A stretch of 38,277 nt of DNA from an uncultured Bacteroides sp. (lineage in GTDB: Bacteria > Bacteroidota > Bacteroidia > Bacteroidales > Bacteroidaceae), in assembly GCA_902388495.1 (NCBI GenBank), contig CABMPP010000035.1:1-38277 (forward strand). The letters are read 5' to 3'. The translations under genes and the position numbers were made by a program. Shown piece after piece: positions 15,596-22,690 of the stretch (position 1 is its first letter; each line of letters begins with the position of its first letter). A model generated the notes under the pieces. It ran no database searches and was not told where the DNA came from. It saw only the letters and a list, made by a program, of their open reading frames with translations.

Positions 15596-15627
15596 TTTGC
15601 AATTCTAAAACGTGATATGTATTTTTG
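15596..15627 (+). promoter_or_regulatory. Promoter of the S24 repressor
   Basis: TTTG (15596-15599), a 20-nt spacer and TATTTTTG (15620-15627) match the -33/-7 consensus exactly. The leader would be about 125 nt. Confidence 0.65.
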
Positions 15628-15633
15628 TCCCTA

Positions 15634-15665
15634 CAAAGATAATATGGTTTTCATTTATAAAACAA
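15634..15665 (-). promoter_or_regulatory. Promoter of the zinc-ribbon/DUF4373 operon
   Basis: TATCTTTG on the minus strand (15634-15641) has a TTG element about 20 nt upstream (15663-15665). It faces the repressor promoter and the two overlap, so polymerases would collide or exclude each other. The leader is about 295 nt and includes the 22-bp repeats. Confidence 0.6.
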
Positions 15666-15759
15666 GCAATTTAAGGAATTAATTCTTAAAAAACACATAA
15701 CCCGATATAAATGAGAGCCTAACGCGTTCCGAAGAATTCACATGATATAAACTGAAGAT

Positions 15760-16482
15760 ATGGAAAACGACAAAGACCTGATGTTCTGCGTGGCAGACAT
15801 CGTGAAGCGTGCCAAACTGGTGAAGGGCTTCAAAGCAGACAGTGAGCTTGCCGGCTTTCTGGGTATATCACGCTCCACACTGAGCAACTGGACAGCGCGC
15901 AACAGCATCGACTTCCCCCTGCTGCTGGGGCGCCTCAGCGACGTGGACTACAACTGGCTGCTGACGGGCAAAGGATCGCCCACGCACCACACCGCCTTCT
16001 GCGACAGCGACCTGGTACAGGGCGAAGTGGAGATACTTCACACACCGAAAACCGTCGATCCCGTGGACGACCGCAGCGTGACGCTCTACGACATCTCCGC
16101 CGCCGCCAACCTGAAGACGCTGCTGGCCGACCGACCGCAGTACGCCCTGGGCAAGATACTGATCCCCAACGTCCCCCGGTGCGACGGTGCCGTCTACGTC
16201 TCCGGCGACTCGATGTACCCCATCCTCAAGGCGGGCGACATCGTCGGCTTCAAGTCCATCCGCGACTTCAGCGACGTCATCTACGGCGAGATGTACCTCG
16301 TCTCCTTCCAGCGCGGCGGCGACGAGTACCTGGCAGTGAAGTACGTCAACCACTCCGAACAGCCCGGCTGCATCCGCCTCGTCAGCTACAACGCCCACCA
16401 CGACCCGATGGACTTGCCGCTGACGGCCATCAATGCAATGGCGATCGTGAAATTCTCGATCCGGAAGAATATGATGATGTAG
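15760..16482 (+). CDS. S24/LexA-like CI-type repressor
   Basis: A 240-residue transcription regulator. The N-terminal HTH (about 28-55, SELAGFLGISRSTLSNWTAR) resembles the phage CI repressor domain. The C-terminal S24 peptidase-like domain carries the Ser nucleophile in SGDSMYPILKAGD (Ser151) and the Lys base in LAVKYV (Lys194). Such proteins repress divergent genes and may inactivate themselves during DNA damage; no obvious Ala-Gly cleavage site is seen, so self-cleavage is uncertain. It diverges from the zinc-ribbon/DUF4373 operon. The coding DNA is strikingly rich in G/C at third positions compared with its neighbours. Confidence 0.9.
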   Translation: MENDKDLMFCVADIVKRAKLVKGFKADSELAGFLGISRSTLSNWTARNSIDFPLLLGRLSDVDYNWLLTGKGSPTHHTAFCDSDLVQGEVEILHTPKTVDPVDDRSVTLYDISAAANLKTLLADRPQYALGKILIPNVPRCDGAVYVSGDSMYPILKAGDIVGFKSIRDFSDVIYGEMYLVSFQRGGDEYLAVKYVNHSEQPGCIRLVSYNAHHDPMDLPLTAINAMAIVKFSIRKNMMM

Positions 16483-16500
16483 CAGGGAGGAAGAGAGATT

Positions 16501-16573
16501 CGTTTGCCAGCAAGCTACGATTTCGTTTGCTGGTAAACTACGATTTTCTACTTAGATAGCCAAACTAGGATTT
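16501..16573. repeat. 23-bp direct repeats after the repressor gene
   Basis: Two 23-bp units starting CGTTTGC and ending CTACGATTT (16501-16523, 16524-16546) are followed by a related unit (16547-16573) ending GCCAAACTAGGATTT. The last 24 nt of core (16547-16570) match 17617-17640 with three differences, tying this repeat to the one before the DUF4143 relic. Confidence 0.7.
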
Positions 16574-16654
16574 CTCGAATGAACCGTATTTCATTTTGCA
16601 TTATACTGTTATCACTTGTGTATCTATCACCTATAGAGATTTCAATGCTTCTTA

Positions 16655-16686
16655 TTTGGCTTTATCAGATATATATCATACATTTG
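16655..16686 (+). promoter_or_regulatory. Promoter of the structured RNA at 16.69 kb
   Basis: TTTG (16655-16658), a 20-nt spacer and TACATTTG (16679-16686) match the consensus. The predicted start, near 16692, falls in the outermost helix of the RNA. Confidence 0.75.
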
Positions 16687-16907
16687 CATTGCTCTTTACT
16701 AATAAACGCTAGGTGGGGTGAAACCTGCCTATGATGTGGCAGGCATTTTTATGCCTGCTTACTTGCATTCTATATGGCGGTTTCGCACCCCCATGTAGAG
16801 TGTTAATGCACCTGCTGCCCGCCTAGCGTGTTGGTGAAGAGCAATGGGACAGGCGAAACCGCTTCTTTTATTCCAATAAATCTACTCTTCCGCCCTCTGC
16901 CCATTGC
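16687..16907 (+). ncRNA. Candidate structured RNA upstream of an unknown small protein
   Basis: The region has many complementary segments. P1 pairs 16687-16696 with 16837-16846. P2 pairs ACGCTAGGTGGG (16706-16717) with 16818-16829. P3 pairs GGGGTGAAACC (16715-16725) with 16779-16791. An apical hairpin GCAGGCAT-TTTT-ATGCCTGC (16739-16758) is followed by TTACTTG. Alternatives compete: CCTGCC/GGCAGG (16724-16743), GCGGTTTCGC (16777-16786) with 16853-16862, and GCAATGGG (16841-16848) with 16900-16907. This points to a leader that switches folds or to a stand-alone RNA. The next coding start is at 16936. It shares its plan with the RNA at 34.9 kb. No known family was recognised. Confidence 0.65.
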
Positions 16908-16935
16908 ACCTTATTTATTCACCTATTCAAACTCA

Positions 16936-17403
16936 ATGCTTATGGAAGCTATCTTGAACAATGAGCAGGTTCGCCCGGGGGACGAAACTCAGTTTATGCA
17001 CGCAGTGTTTACTTCTGAAGAAGAAATGATGAACTTCTACCTTACACTCAACTGCTTTGTAAGTCCGGGTACTTACCTGGTACAGCGGTCGGACTCTTAT
17101 CGGCTAAAAAAACTACTCGGAACACTTGGAAGATTCCAATACTTTGCCGATCTCTTTGGCGATTATCACTCTTTGGGAGTGAAACAACTGATTGAAGGAT
17201 TCGGATTGTACATGACACAGACGTCTATTTCCAACAGCGAACGCAAACGCACTGCAGAGAACATTGGCTATCAAATGAAGTTTCTGCTGGATATCATAAA
17301 AGAAAGTGGCAGTGCTAAATTACTGGCCAAAATCTTCCGATTGCACATAGAGAATGTGAAGTACTTACTGGAGAAATTGGAAGAAAAAGAGAGCTCAAAA
17401 TAA
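16936..17403 (+). CDS. Unknown 155-residue helical protein
   Basis: No family recognised. The protein starts MLMEAILNNEQ and is acidic in its first third (FTSEEEMMNFYLTL). A central block (QRSDSYRLKKLLGTLGRFQ) precedes a long, charged helical C-terminus (HIENVKYLLEKLEEKESSK) that could form a coiled coil. No signal peptide or membrane span is seen. Either ATG (16936 or 16942) could start it; a GTG at 16828 would put most of an N-terminal extension inside the structured RNA and is rejected. It lies 29 nt after the last RNA helix, so the RNA may control it. Confidence 0.65.
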   Translation: MLMEAILNNEQVRPGDETQFMHAVFTSEEEMMNFYLTLNCFVSPGTYLVQRSDSYRLKKLLGTLGRFQYFADLFGDYHSLGVKQLIEGFGLYMTQTSISNSERKRTAENIGYQMKFLLDIIKESGSAKLLAKIFRLHIENVKYLLEKLEEKESSK

Positions 17404-17450
17404 AAAGCTGCTATCATTTGGCTCTGAATGACAGACAGCATATCTTGCTA

Positions 17451-17535
17451 AAATCAAAGGCTGCCACTTCCGTCCCGATACTTCGGAGCAGAAGGGCAGC
17501 CTTCTATATAAATAGCTGTAAAGCTACGCTGATTA
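17451..17535. repeat. 85-bp direct repeat, copy A (displaced metK terminator)
   Basis: The 85 nt are identical to 17867-17951, 416 nt downstream. They contain the AAGGCTGCC/GGCAGCCTT terminator stem and, at the end, the three bases that form the metK stop codon in copy B. Copy A therefore looks like a second copy of the metK 3' end left by an insertion or duplication. Confidence 0.9.
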
Positions 17536-17616
17536 CTTGCTTAATTGACAATTAGCAGGATTATAGGCCGAAGACGGCAGTTTCCTGATAACTGGGATTA
17601 CGCAACTACTAAATTC

Positions 17617-17687
17617 TCTACTTGGATAGCCAAATTAGGGAATGGAATTTAGCCAAATTAGGGAAAAATAATTAGCCAAATTAGGGA
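17617..17687. repeat. Three TAGCCAAATTAGGGA repeats with a 23-bp period
   Basis: Identical 15-bp cores start at 17627, 17650 and 17673. The third overlaps the expected -33 position of a -7 box TATATTTG at 17705-17712, so the array looks like an operator. It precedes the DUF4143 relic. Between copy A and this array, 17551-17600 shows weak similarity to the metK 3' coding end. Confidence 0.75.
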
Positions 17688-17735
17688 ATAAAGGCAATTC
17701 ATTGTATATTTGCCATTGTAAATAAGCAACTTGGC

Positions 17736-17850
17736 ATGAAAAAGTATAAAGAGAGGATAGCGATAGATGGTGCTGACAGGTACAGGTAAATTTGCTTTCC
17801 GCCGCGAAGATGGCGTATATGTTGTGCCTATTGGTTGCTTGAAAGATTAG
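17736..17850 (+). pseudogene. Collapsed DUF4143-type ATPase gene
   Basis: The first codons read MKKYKERIA, the usual start of Bacteroides AAA/DUF4143 ATPases, and then run into a stop at 17787-17789. A shifted frame from 17767 to 17850 reads VLTGTGKFAFRRED, then GVYVVPIGCLKD and a stop, which resembles the usual C-terminus of the same family. The parts between (about 400 codons in a full gene) are missing. A -7 box TATATTTG at 17705-17712 is still in place. The family assignment is from memory of the terminal motifs. Confidence 0.6.
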
Positions 17851-17866
17851 TTTCCGTTTTACTATC

Positions 17867-17951
17867 AAATCAAAGGCTGCCACTTCCGTCCCGATACTTC
17901 GGAGCAGAAGGGCAGCCTTCTATATAAATAGCTGTAAAGCTACGCTGATTA
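17867..17951 (-). terminator. metK terminator within the 85-bp repeat, copy B
   Basis: On the minus strand AAGGCTGCC and GGCAGCCTT close a 48-nt hairpin with an inner CCGA/TCGG helix. It is followed by TTTGATTT, directly after the metK stop. The same 85 nt occur at 17451-17535. Confidence 0.8.
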
Positions 17952-19241
17952 TAAACCGAATGCGGCTTTCACCTTCTCCACATAGTCCAGCTTCTCCCAG
18001 GTGAAGAGTTCTACCTCTATCGCCTTGTCGCCCTCGTAGCGAGAACGGAAGTGCTTGGTAACGAGCTGCGGTTCGCGTCCCATGTGTCCGTAAGCGGCAG
18101 TCTCCTGGTAGATGGGGTTACGGAGCTTCAGGCGGTCTTCGATGGCTTTCGGGCGGAGGTCGAACAGTTCGTCAATCTTCTTGGCAATCTCACCGTCGCT
18201 CATGTTGACGTGGCTGCGGCCGTAGGTATCGACGAAGATATTGATAGGGCGCGCCACACCGATGGCATAACTTACCTGCACCAGCATCTCGTCGGCCACA
18301 CCGGCAGCTACCAGGTTCTTGGCAATATGGCGGGCGGCGTATGCAGCCGAGCGGTCCACCTTCGAGGGGTCTTTCCCGGAGAAAGCGCCACCACCGTGTG
18401 CACCTTTACCACCGTATGTATCTACGATAATCTTGCGTCCCGTCAATCCCGTATCTCCGTGAGGGCCGCCGATGACGAACTTGCCCGTAGGGTTGACGTG
18501 ATACGTGATGCGGTCGTTGAACAGTGCCAGCACCTTTTCGTGGTGGATGGAAGCAATGACGCGCGGCATCAAAATCTCGATGACATCCCGGCGGATGGTA
18601 GCAAGCATTTCCTCATCAGCCTTCAGTTGTGCAGCCTCGCTGTCGTCGGCCGGCTGGATAAAGTCATCGTGCTGGGTGGAAACTACAATGGTATCGATAC
18701 GGACGGGCGTGCCGTTGTCATCGTATTCAATGGTCACCTGGCTCTTGGCATCGGGACGGAGGTAGGTCATCACCTTGCCTTCGCGACGGATGTCGGCCAG
18801 CACTTGCAGGATGCGGTGTGCGAGGTCCAGCGAAAGCGGCATGTAGTTTTCCGTTTCGTTGGTGGCATAACCGAACATCATGCCCTGGTCACCGGCACCT
18901 TGCTCCATAGGGTCTTGGCGCTCTACACCGCGGTTGATGTCGGGGCTCTGCTCGTGGATGGCGCTCAGTACGCCGCACGAATTGCTCTCGAACATATACT
19001 CGCCTTTGGTATAGCCGATTTTCTTGATTACTTCGCGTGCGATGAGAGGCATGTCAACGTACGCTTTGGTTTTCACTTCTCCAGCCAGCACTACCTGTCC
19101 GGTAGTTACCAGAGTTTCGCAAGCTACTTTCGAACTGGGGTCGTAGGCCAACAGTTTGTCAAGCACAGCGTCCGATATTTGATCGGCCACTTTGTCGGGG
19201 TGTCCTTCAGACACCGATTCGGATGTGAATAAATATCCCAT
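17949..19241 (-). CDS. metK: S-adenosylmethionine synthetase
   Basis: MetK makes S-adenosylmethionine from methionine and ATP in the cytoplasm. The 430-residue protein has the N-terminal [20 protein letters not shown] motif, the [12 protein letters not shown] signature near residue 115, and [18 protein letters not shown] in the C-terminal half. DTYG repeats follow. The start is set at the ATG at 19241 (MGYLFTSES); a TTG three codons upstream is less likely. Expression is probably controlled by the SAM-II-type riboswitch at 19352-19398. The stop codon lies inside the 85-bp repeat. Confidence 0.97.
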   Translation of the reverse strand: MGYLFTSESVSEGHPDKVADQISDAVLDKLLAYDPSSKVACETLVTTGQVVLAGEVKTKAYVDMPLIAREVIKKIGYTKGEYMFESNSCGVLSAIHEQSPDINRGVERQDPMEQGAGDQGMMFGYATNETENYMPLSLDLAHRILQVLADIRREGKVMTYLRPDAKSQVTIEYDDNGTPVRIDTIVVSTQHDDFIQPADDSEAAQLKADEEMLATIRRDVIEILMPRVIASIHHEKVLALFNDRITYHVNPTGKFVIGGPHGDTGLTGRKIIVDTYGGKGAHGGGAFSGKDPSKVDRSAAYAARHIAKNLVAAGVADEMLVQVSYAIGVARPINIFVDTYGRSHVNMSDGEIAKKIDELFDLRPKAIEDRLKLRNPIYQETAAYGHMGREPQLVTKHFRSRYEGDKAIEVELFTWEKLDYVEKVKAAFGL

Positions 19242-19351
19242 TTTCTTCAATTATAAATTAAGAATTAAATAGTAGAAAAGGGAATGAGGATGAGACAACG
19301 TGAGTAGGTATGCATGCCCCGATGCCCGGAAGCATCGTCAGAAAAGGATGT

Positions 19352-19398
19352 GTTTTAGCATTTTTTTCTGTGGTTGCAAGCTACTCAAATCTTTCCAC
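19352..19398 (-). promoter_or_regulatory. SAM-II-type riboswitch before metK
   Basis: On the minus strand GTGG-AAAGATTTGAG-TAGC-TTGCAA-CCAC is followed by an A-rich loop and GCTAAAAC. GTGG/CCAC form P1 and TAGC/GCTA form the pseudoknot helix P2. The conserved GATTTGA, TTGCAA and GCTAAAA blocks are those of SAM-II (SAM_alpha). A CGATGC/GCATCG hairpin follows at 19319-19336. High SAM would be expected to shut off metK. Confidence 0.8.
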
Positions 19399-19414
19399 AT
19401 TTCGATTTCGGGCG

Positions 19415-19422
19415 CAAAGATA
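19415..19422 (-). promoter_or_regulatory. -7 box of metK
   Basis: TATCTTTG on the minus strand lies 17 nt before the riboswitch and about 175 nt before the start codon. The -33 element is not clear. Confidence 0.6.
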
Positions 19423-19498
19423 GGAGTATTCCGGCAAAATAGCACTCTGTTACGGAATTATTAACATTATATAGTATCTAAAATAACAGAAGAATGCC

Positions 19499-21100
19499 TC
19501 AAGGGTACATCCTCACTGCCTCTACCACTTCGTATTCTCCTTTGCCATAATGGGTTTTACCGAACATATCCGTTACTTTTACCTCCACCGCATGCATGCC
19601 CACGGGCAATGCCGACGGAACACGCACCCGCCAGATGTGGGAAGAAGGATAGGAAGCATCCGGCCAACGGGCATACTTCACCGCATCGTCACGATTCCAG
19701 CACTGCACCATATAGTCATGATCCGGGTCGGTGACATCTTCTTTCTTCATCGCTTTCCACGGACCGCCGTCAATGCGGTAGACCACGGTGTCCTTCTCCG
19801 AACCCATAAAGAAGTTGACCGTGATGTGTGCAGGCGTATGTCTGCCCCGCACCACTTTACGCGGAATGTTTACGGACATCTTATAGTCTGCCGGCCGACC
19901 GGCAACTTTATAGTCGATGCTATACCGGTTGTCCTCCACCCGCAGAAATGCGTAGCCTTTGGGAGTACCGTCGGACATCAGCGAAAGAGGCACACCATTC
20001 CCGTCCAGATAGCCCGAATAGAAATCGCCGCAAGTTGCCCCCGCATTGAATTCGTGCAGCGGGGTCTTCCCTTCCCATCCGTCTTGGGAGGTATGGAAAA
20101 ACTGGTTCTGACGGTGCAGATGCGCCGAAAGCAACAGCACATGCGGGAAGTCCTTCAGGCACTGGAACAGGAAAGCCTTGTCTTCCTGCCGCACCGCATT
20201 ATCACCCAGCATCGGGATATGAAATGCCACTACCACCAGTTTGTCTTTGTCCACCAGACTCAGATCGTTCTTTATAAACGCCTTCTGATCTTCACGGAAA
20301 CCGCCCCAATAACTTCTTGAATTGCCTGTAGGGCGGGGATCGGGAAACAATACATCGTCCAAGACCAGGAAATGGGCATTGCCATAATTGAATGCATAGT
20401 TTGCCGGGCCTACAAAGGTTTCAAAAGCATCGTCGGACTCCATATCCGTCCGGGCCTCATAATCCATATCATGGTTCCCCAACAGGTTGTACCACGGTAT
20501 GCCTATCTTGCCGATTTCCCGGTTATAGGGTTCGAACAGGTCGAAATTCTCATCATTGACATCGCCCAAGCTGATGCCGAAACTGACGCCTTCGATGTTT
20601 TCCAGTTCCGAGACGATGGCTTTTGAGAAGTAGCCGATGTGGTCGGGGAAATGCGGTTGCGGATCGCCCATGAGCAGCACCGTAAATGCCTCCGGCTCCT
20701 CTTGCGGGATAAGGCCGAAATCGATGGATGCGGGCAGCTTTCCCGTAGGGGCGATGCCCGCATAGTTTTCGCGGCGGGGAGTGCCCGCAGGCTTGTGATA
20801 GTAGTAAGAGGCGGGAATGTTGTATTTGCCCAGTGCCGTGCGATACTGTGCAGGCTTGATGACGGCAATCGTGGCCTCTCCATCGACCGGCAGTTTATAG
20901 TAACCCTTCCGGTCGGTCAATACAATCTCGCTCCCGTTCGTGACACCGACTCCCGGCAGATACTCCTCGCCACGGTCATGCTTGCCGTTCCCGTTCCGGT
21001 CGCAGTAGACATAACCCTTGGCGTACTGCTGCTGCCCGTAGGCAGCAGCCACGGACAGAAACAGCAACACGATGAACATGCTTGATTTCATTTTACTCAT
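19499..21100 (-). CDS. Exported calcineurin-like phosphoesterase
   Basis: A 533-residue protein with a signal peptide (MFIVLLFLSVAAAYGQQ). A beta-sandwich N-domain follows (GYVYCDRNGNGKHDRGEE, MetallophosN-like), then the metallophosphatase domain: GDPQPHF, GDVNDENF, LGNHDMD, VVAFHIPML and LLSAHLHRQ carry the expected Asp, Asn and His metal ligands. A C-terminal domain (MetallophosC-like) ends it. Family members hydrolyse phosphomonoesters or diesters in the periplasm. The ATG at 21100 follows GGAGG at a good distance; the TTG at 21115 is less likely. It lies 20 nt after SusD and is the only enzyme of the uptake locus, so the imported ligand may be phosphorylated. Confidence 0.88.
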   Translation of the reverse strand: MSKMKSSMFIVLLFLSVAAAYGQQQYAKGYVYCDRNGNGKHDRGEEYLPGVGVTNGSEIVLTDRKGYYKLPVDGEATIAVIKPAQYRTALGKYNIPASYYYHKPAGTPRRENYAGIAPTGKLPASIDFGLIPQEEPEAFTVLLMGDPQPHFPDHIGYFSKAIVSELENIEGVSFGISLGDVNDENFDLFEPYNREIGKIGIPWYNLLGNHDMDYEARTDMESDDAFETFVGPANYAFNYGNAHFLVLDDVLFPDPRPTGNSRSYWGGFREDQKAFIKNDLSLVDKDKLVVVAFHIPMLGDNAVRQEDKAFLFQCLKDFPHVLLLSAHLHRQNQFFHTSQDGWEGKTPLHEFNAGATCGDFYSGYLDGNGVPLSLMSDGTPKGYAFLRVEDNRYSIDYKVAGRPADYKMSVNIPRKVVRGRHTPAHITVNFFMGSEKDTVVYRIDGGPWKAMKKEDVTDPDHDYMVQCWNRDDAVKYARWPDASYPSSHIWRVRVPSALPVGMHAVEVKVTDMFGKTHYGKGEYEVVEAVRMYP

Positions 21101-21120
21101 CTTTTTATCCTCCAATCATT

Positions 21121-22653
21121 TTAGTAACCTTCGTTTTGCTTTATTTCCTTATTCATCTCCACTTCATCGAAAGGCAACGGGAACAGCAGGCGATATTCGC
21201 TCACTTTATACGAGTCGTCTACCAGATAGGTGTATTGCTCCTTCAAAGCCTTGCCATAGGCAGTCATTACTTCTACGGCCTTTCCGCTGCGCACCAGGTC
21301 GTGCCATCGCTTGTTCTCGAAAGCCAGCTCCACGCGGCGTTCTTTCAGGATGATTTCACGCAGTTGTGCCTGATTGGTGACGGTCACCCCTTTCAGGCCC
21401 GCCCTCTGCCTTACTTCGTTGAGATAGGGCAATGCCTCCTGCCCGCGCCCCTGCTCGTTGATGGCCTCGGCAAGGAGAAGCAAAGCCTCGGCATAACGGT
21501 AAACGGGCCAGTTGTCATCGGTATTGTTGGGGTCGGTATGGGGGTTCAGGTATTTCTTGATATAGGGTACGCCGGCTATGCCTTCTTTGGGAACATATTC
21601 TTCGATGTCGGTATTGGCAATATAGGTGAACATATAACTGCTGTTGTAGGTGCCCTCTGCTATACCTATGGAGGCACTCTTGCGCAGGTCACCGGGTTCA
21701 TAGGCATTTATCAGGTCGTCCGTAGGGACGTTCCATCCTCCAAGCGAGCTGTTATTGGTGGCTACATCCGTCACCACCTTGGTATTGGTGGAACGCGGAA
21801 GGAACTTATAGATAAAGTTGCTTTGCTGTCCGCCCTGCAAACCTTGCATATACTGTATCGAGAACAAGAATTCCTTGCTGTTCTTATTGGCCGTGGAAAA
21901 CACATCGGAGTAATTGCCCAGCAAGCCATACCCCATGGCAGGCAGCGTTTTCAGCAAAGCCTCGGCTTCCTTGTAGTTCTTGCGGGTCACGTACACATCG
22001 GCAAGCAAGATGGTGGCCGCCCCTTTGGTGGCCGCGCCGGTTTGAGGGAACTTCTCCGGTGCCTTAAGGTTGTCTATTGCAGCCTGTGCATCGGCGATGA
22101 TCTGGGCATACACCTCGTCTTCCGACGAACGCGGCAGGAAAGCACCTTCGGCCGTAGCCACCTCGTGAAGATAAAGGGGCACACCGCCAAAATAACGAAC
22201 CAGCTTATAATAGAAGAAAGCACGCAGGAACTTGGATTGCCCTATCAAGTCTTTCTTTACTTCGTCATCAATAGACGATTTCTCAATATAATCAATAGCA
22301 ATGTTGGCACGCGAAATACCCTTGTAGCAATGATAATACACGGCATTGACATACGTATTTTCCGGGCCGTCCGTAAAGTCGTAGATATTCTCACGGAATA
22401 CGTACGCCGAACCGCGATTGGCAGGCGTATAGTCATAGTGTGCGTTGTCCGAACGGCCTTCGCCCGTAAAAAAGTCGTTATCGGCAAAATCCCTTAACGG
22501 CACATAAGCGGCTACGACGGCCTGCCTCAACTGTTCCTCGGTGCGGTAGAACGAACCGCCCGATTCCTTATCTCCCGGCACAAGATCCAAAAAACCATTG
22601 CAACTGCTCAGCAAGAGTGCACCGGCAATGAATAATAATTTATATGATTTCAT
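21121..22653 (-). CDS. SusD/RagB-family outer-membrane lipoprotein
   Basis: A 510-residue surface lipoprotein that acts as a lid for the SusC transporter and binds the nutrient. The lipobox is LSSC with Cys18. The N-terminal region (FLDLVPGDKESGGSFYRTEEQLRQAV) and the C-terminal blocks (YRYAEALLLLAEAINEQG, LNEVRQRAGL, ERRVELAFENKRWHDLVRSGKA) are typical SusD/TPR motifs. It follows susC by 37 nt and precedes the phosphoesterase. The ligand cannot be told from the sequence. Confidence 0.95.
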   Translation of the reverse strand: MKSYKLLFIAGALLLSSCNGFLDLVPGDKESGGSFYRTEEQLRQAVVAAYVPLRDFADNDFFTGEGRSDNAHYDYTPANRGSAYVFRENIYDFTDGPENTYVNAVYYHCYKGISRANIAIDYIEKSSIDDEVKKDLIGQSKFLRAFFYYKLVRYFGGVPLYLHEVATAEGAFLPRSSEDEVYAQIIADAQAAIDNLKAPEKFPQTGAATKGAATILLADVYVTRKNYKEAEALLKTLPAMGYGLLGNYSDVFSTANKNSKEFLFSIQYMQGLQGGQQSNFIYKFLPRSTNTKVVTDVATNNSSLGGWNVPTDDLINAYEPGDLRKSASIGIAEGTYNSSYMFTYIANTDIEEYVPKEGIAGVPYIKKYLNPHTDPNNTDDNWPVYRYAEALLLLAEAINEQGRGQEALPYLNEVRQRAGLKGVTVTNQAQLREIILKERRVELAFENKRWHDLVRSGKAVEVMTAYGKALKEQYTYLVDDSYKVSEYRLLFPLPFDEVEMNKEIKQNEGY

Positions 22654-22690
22654 ATTCTCTCTTAGTTTGACGATTAATTAAGATAGTGTG

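Noticed and set aside
15868..16401. Open frames opposite and overlapping the S24 repressor
   Set aside because: They arise from the high GC3 of the repressor gene, which removes stop codons in other frames. Their composition is unlike a folded protein.
16828..16935. GTG-initiated N-terminal extension of the unknown protein
   Set aside because: It would translate the 3' half of the structured RNA; composition changes at 16936, where ATGs begin a plausible protein.
18051..19232. 393-codon open frame opposite metK
   Set aside because: It is a mirror of the highly conserved metK coding strand, with no promoter, no recognisable motif and no independent codon signal.
21082..22497. 471-codon open frame opposite susD
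   Set aside because: It lies entirely antisense to a clear SusD gene and has no domain, start signal or partner; a chance frame.
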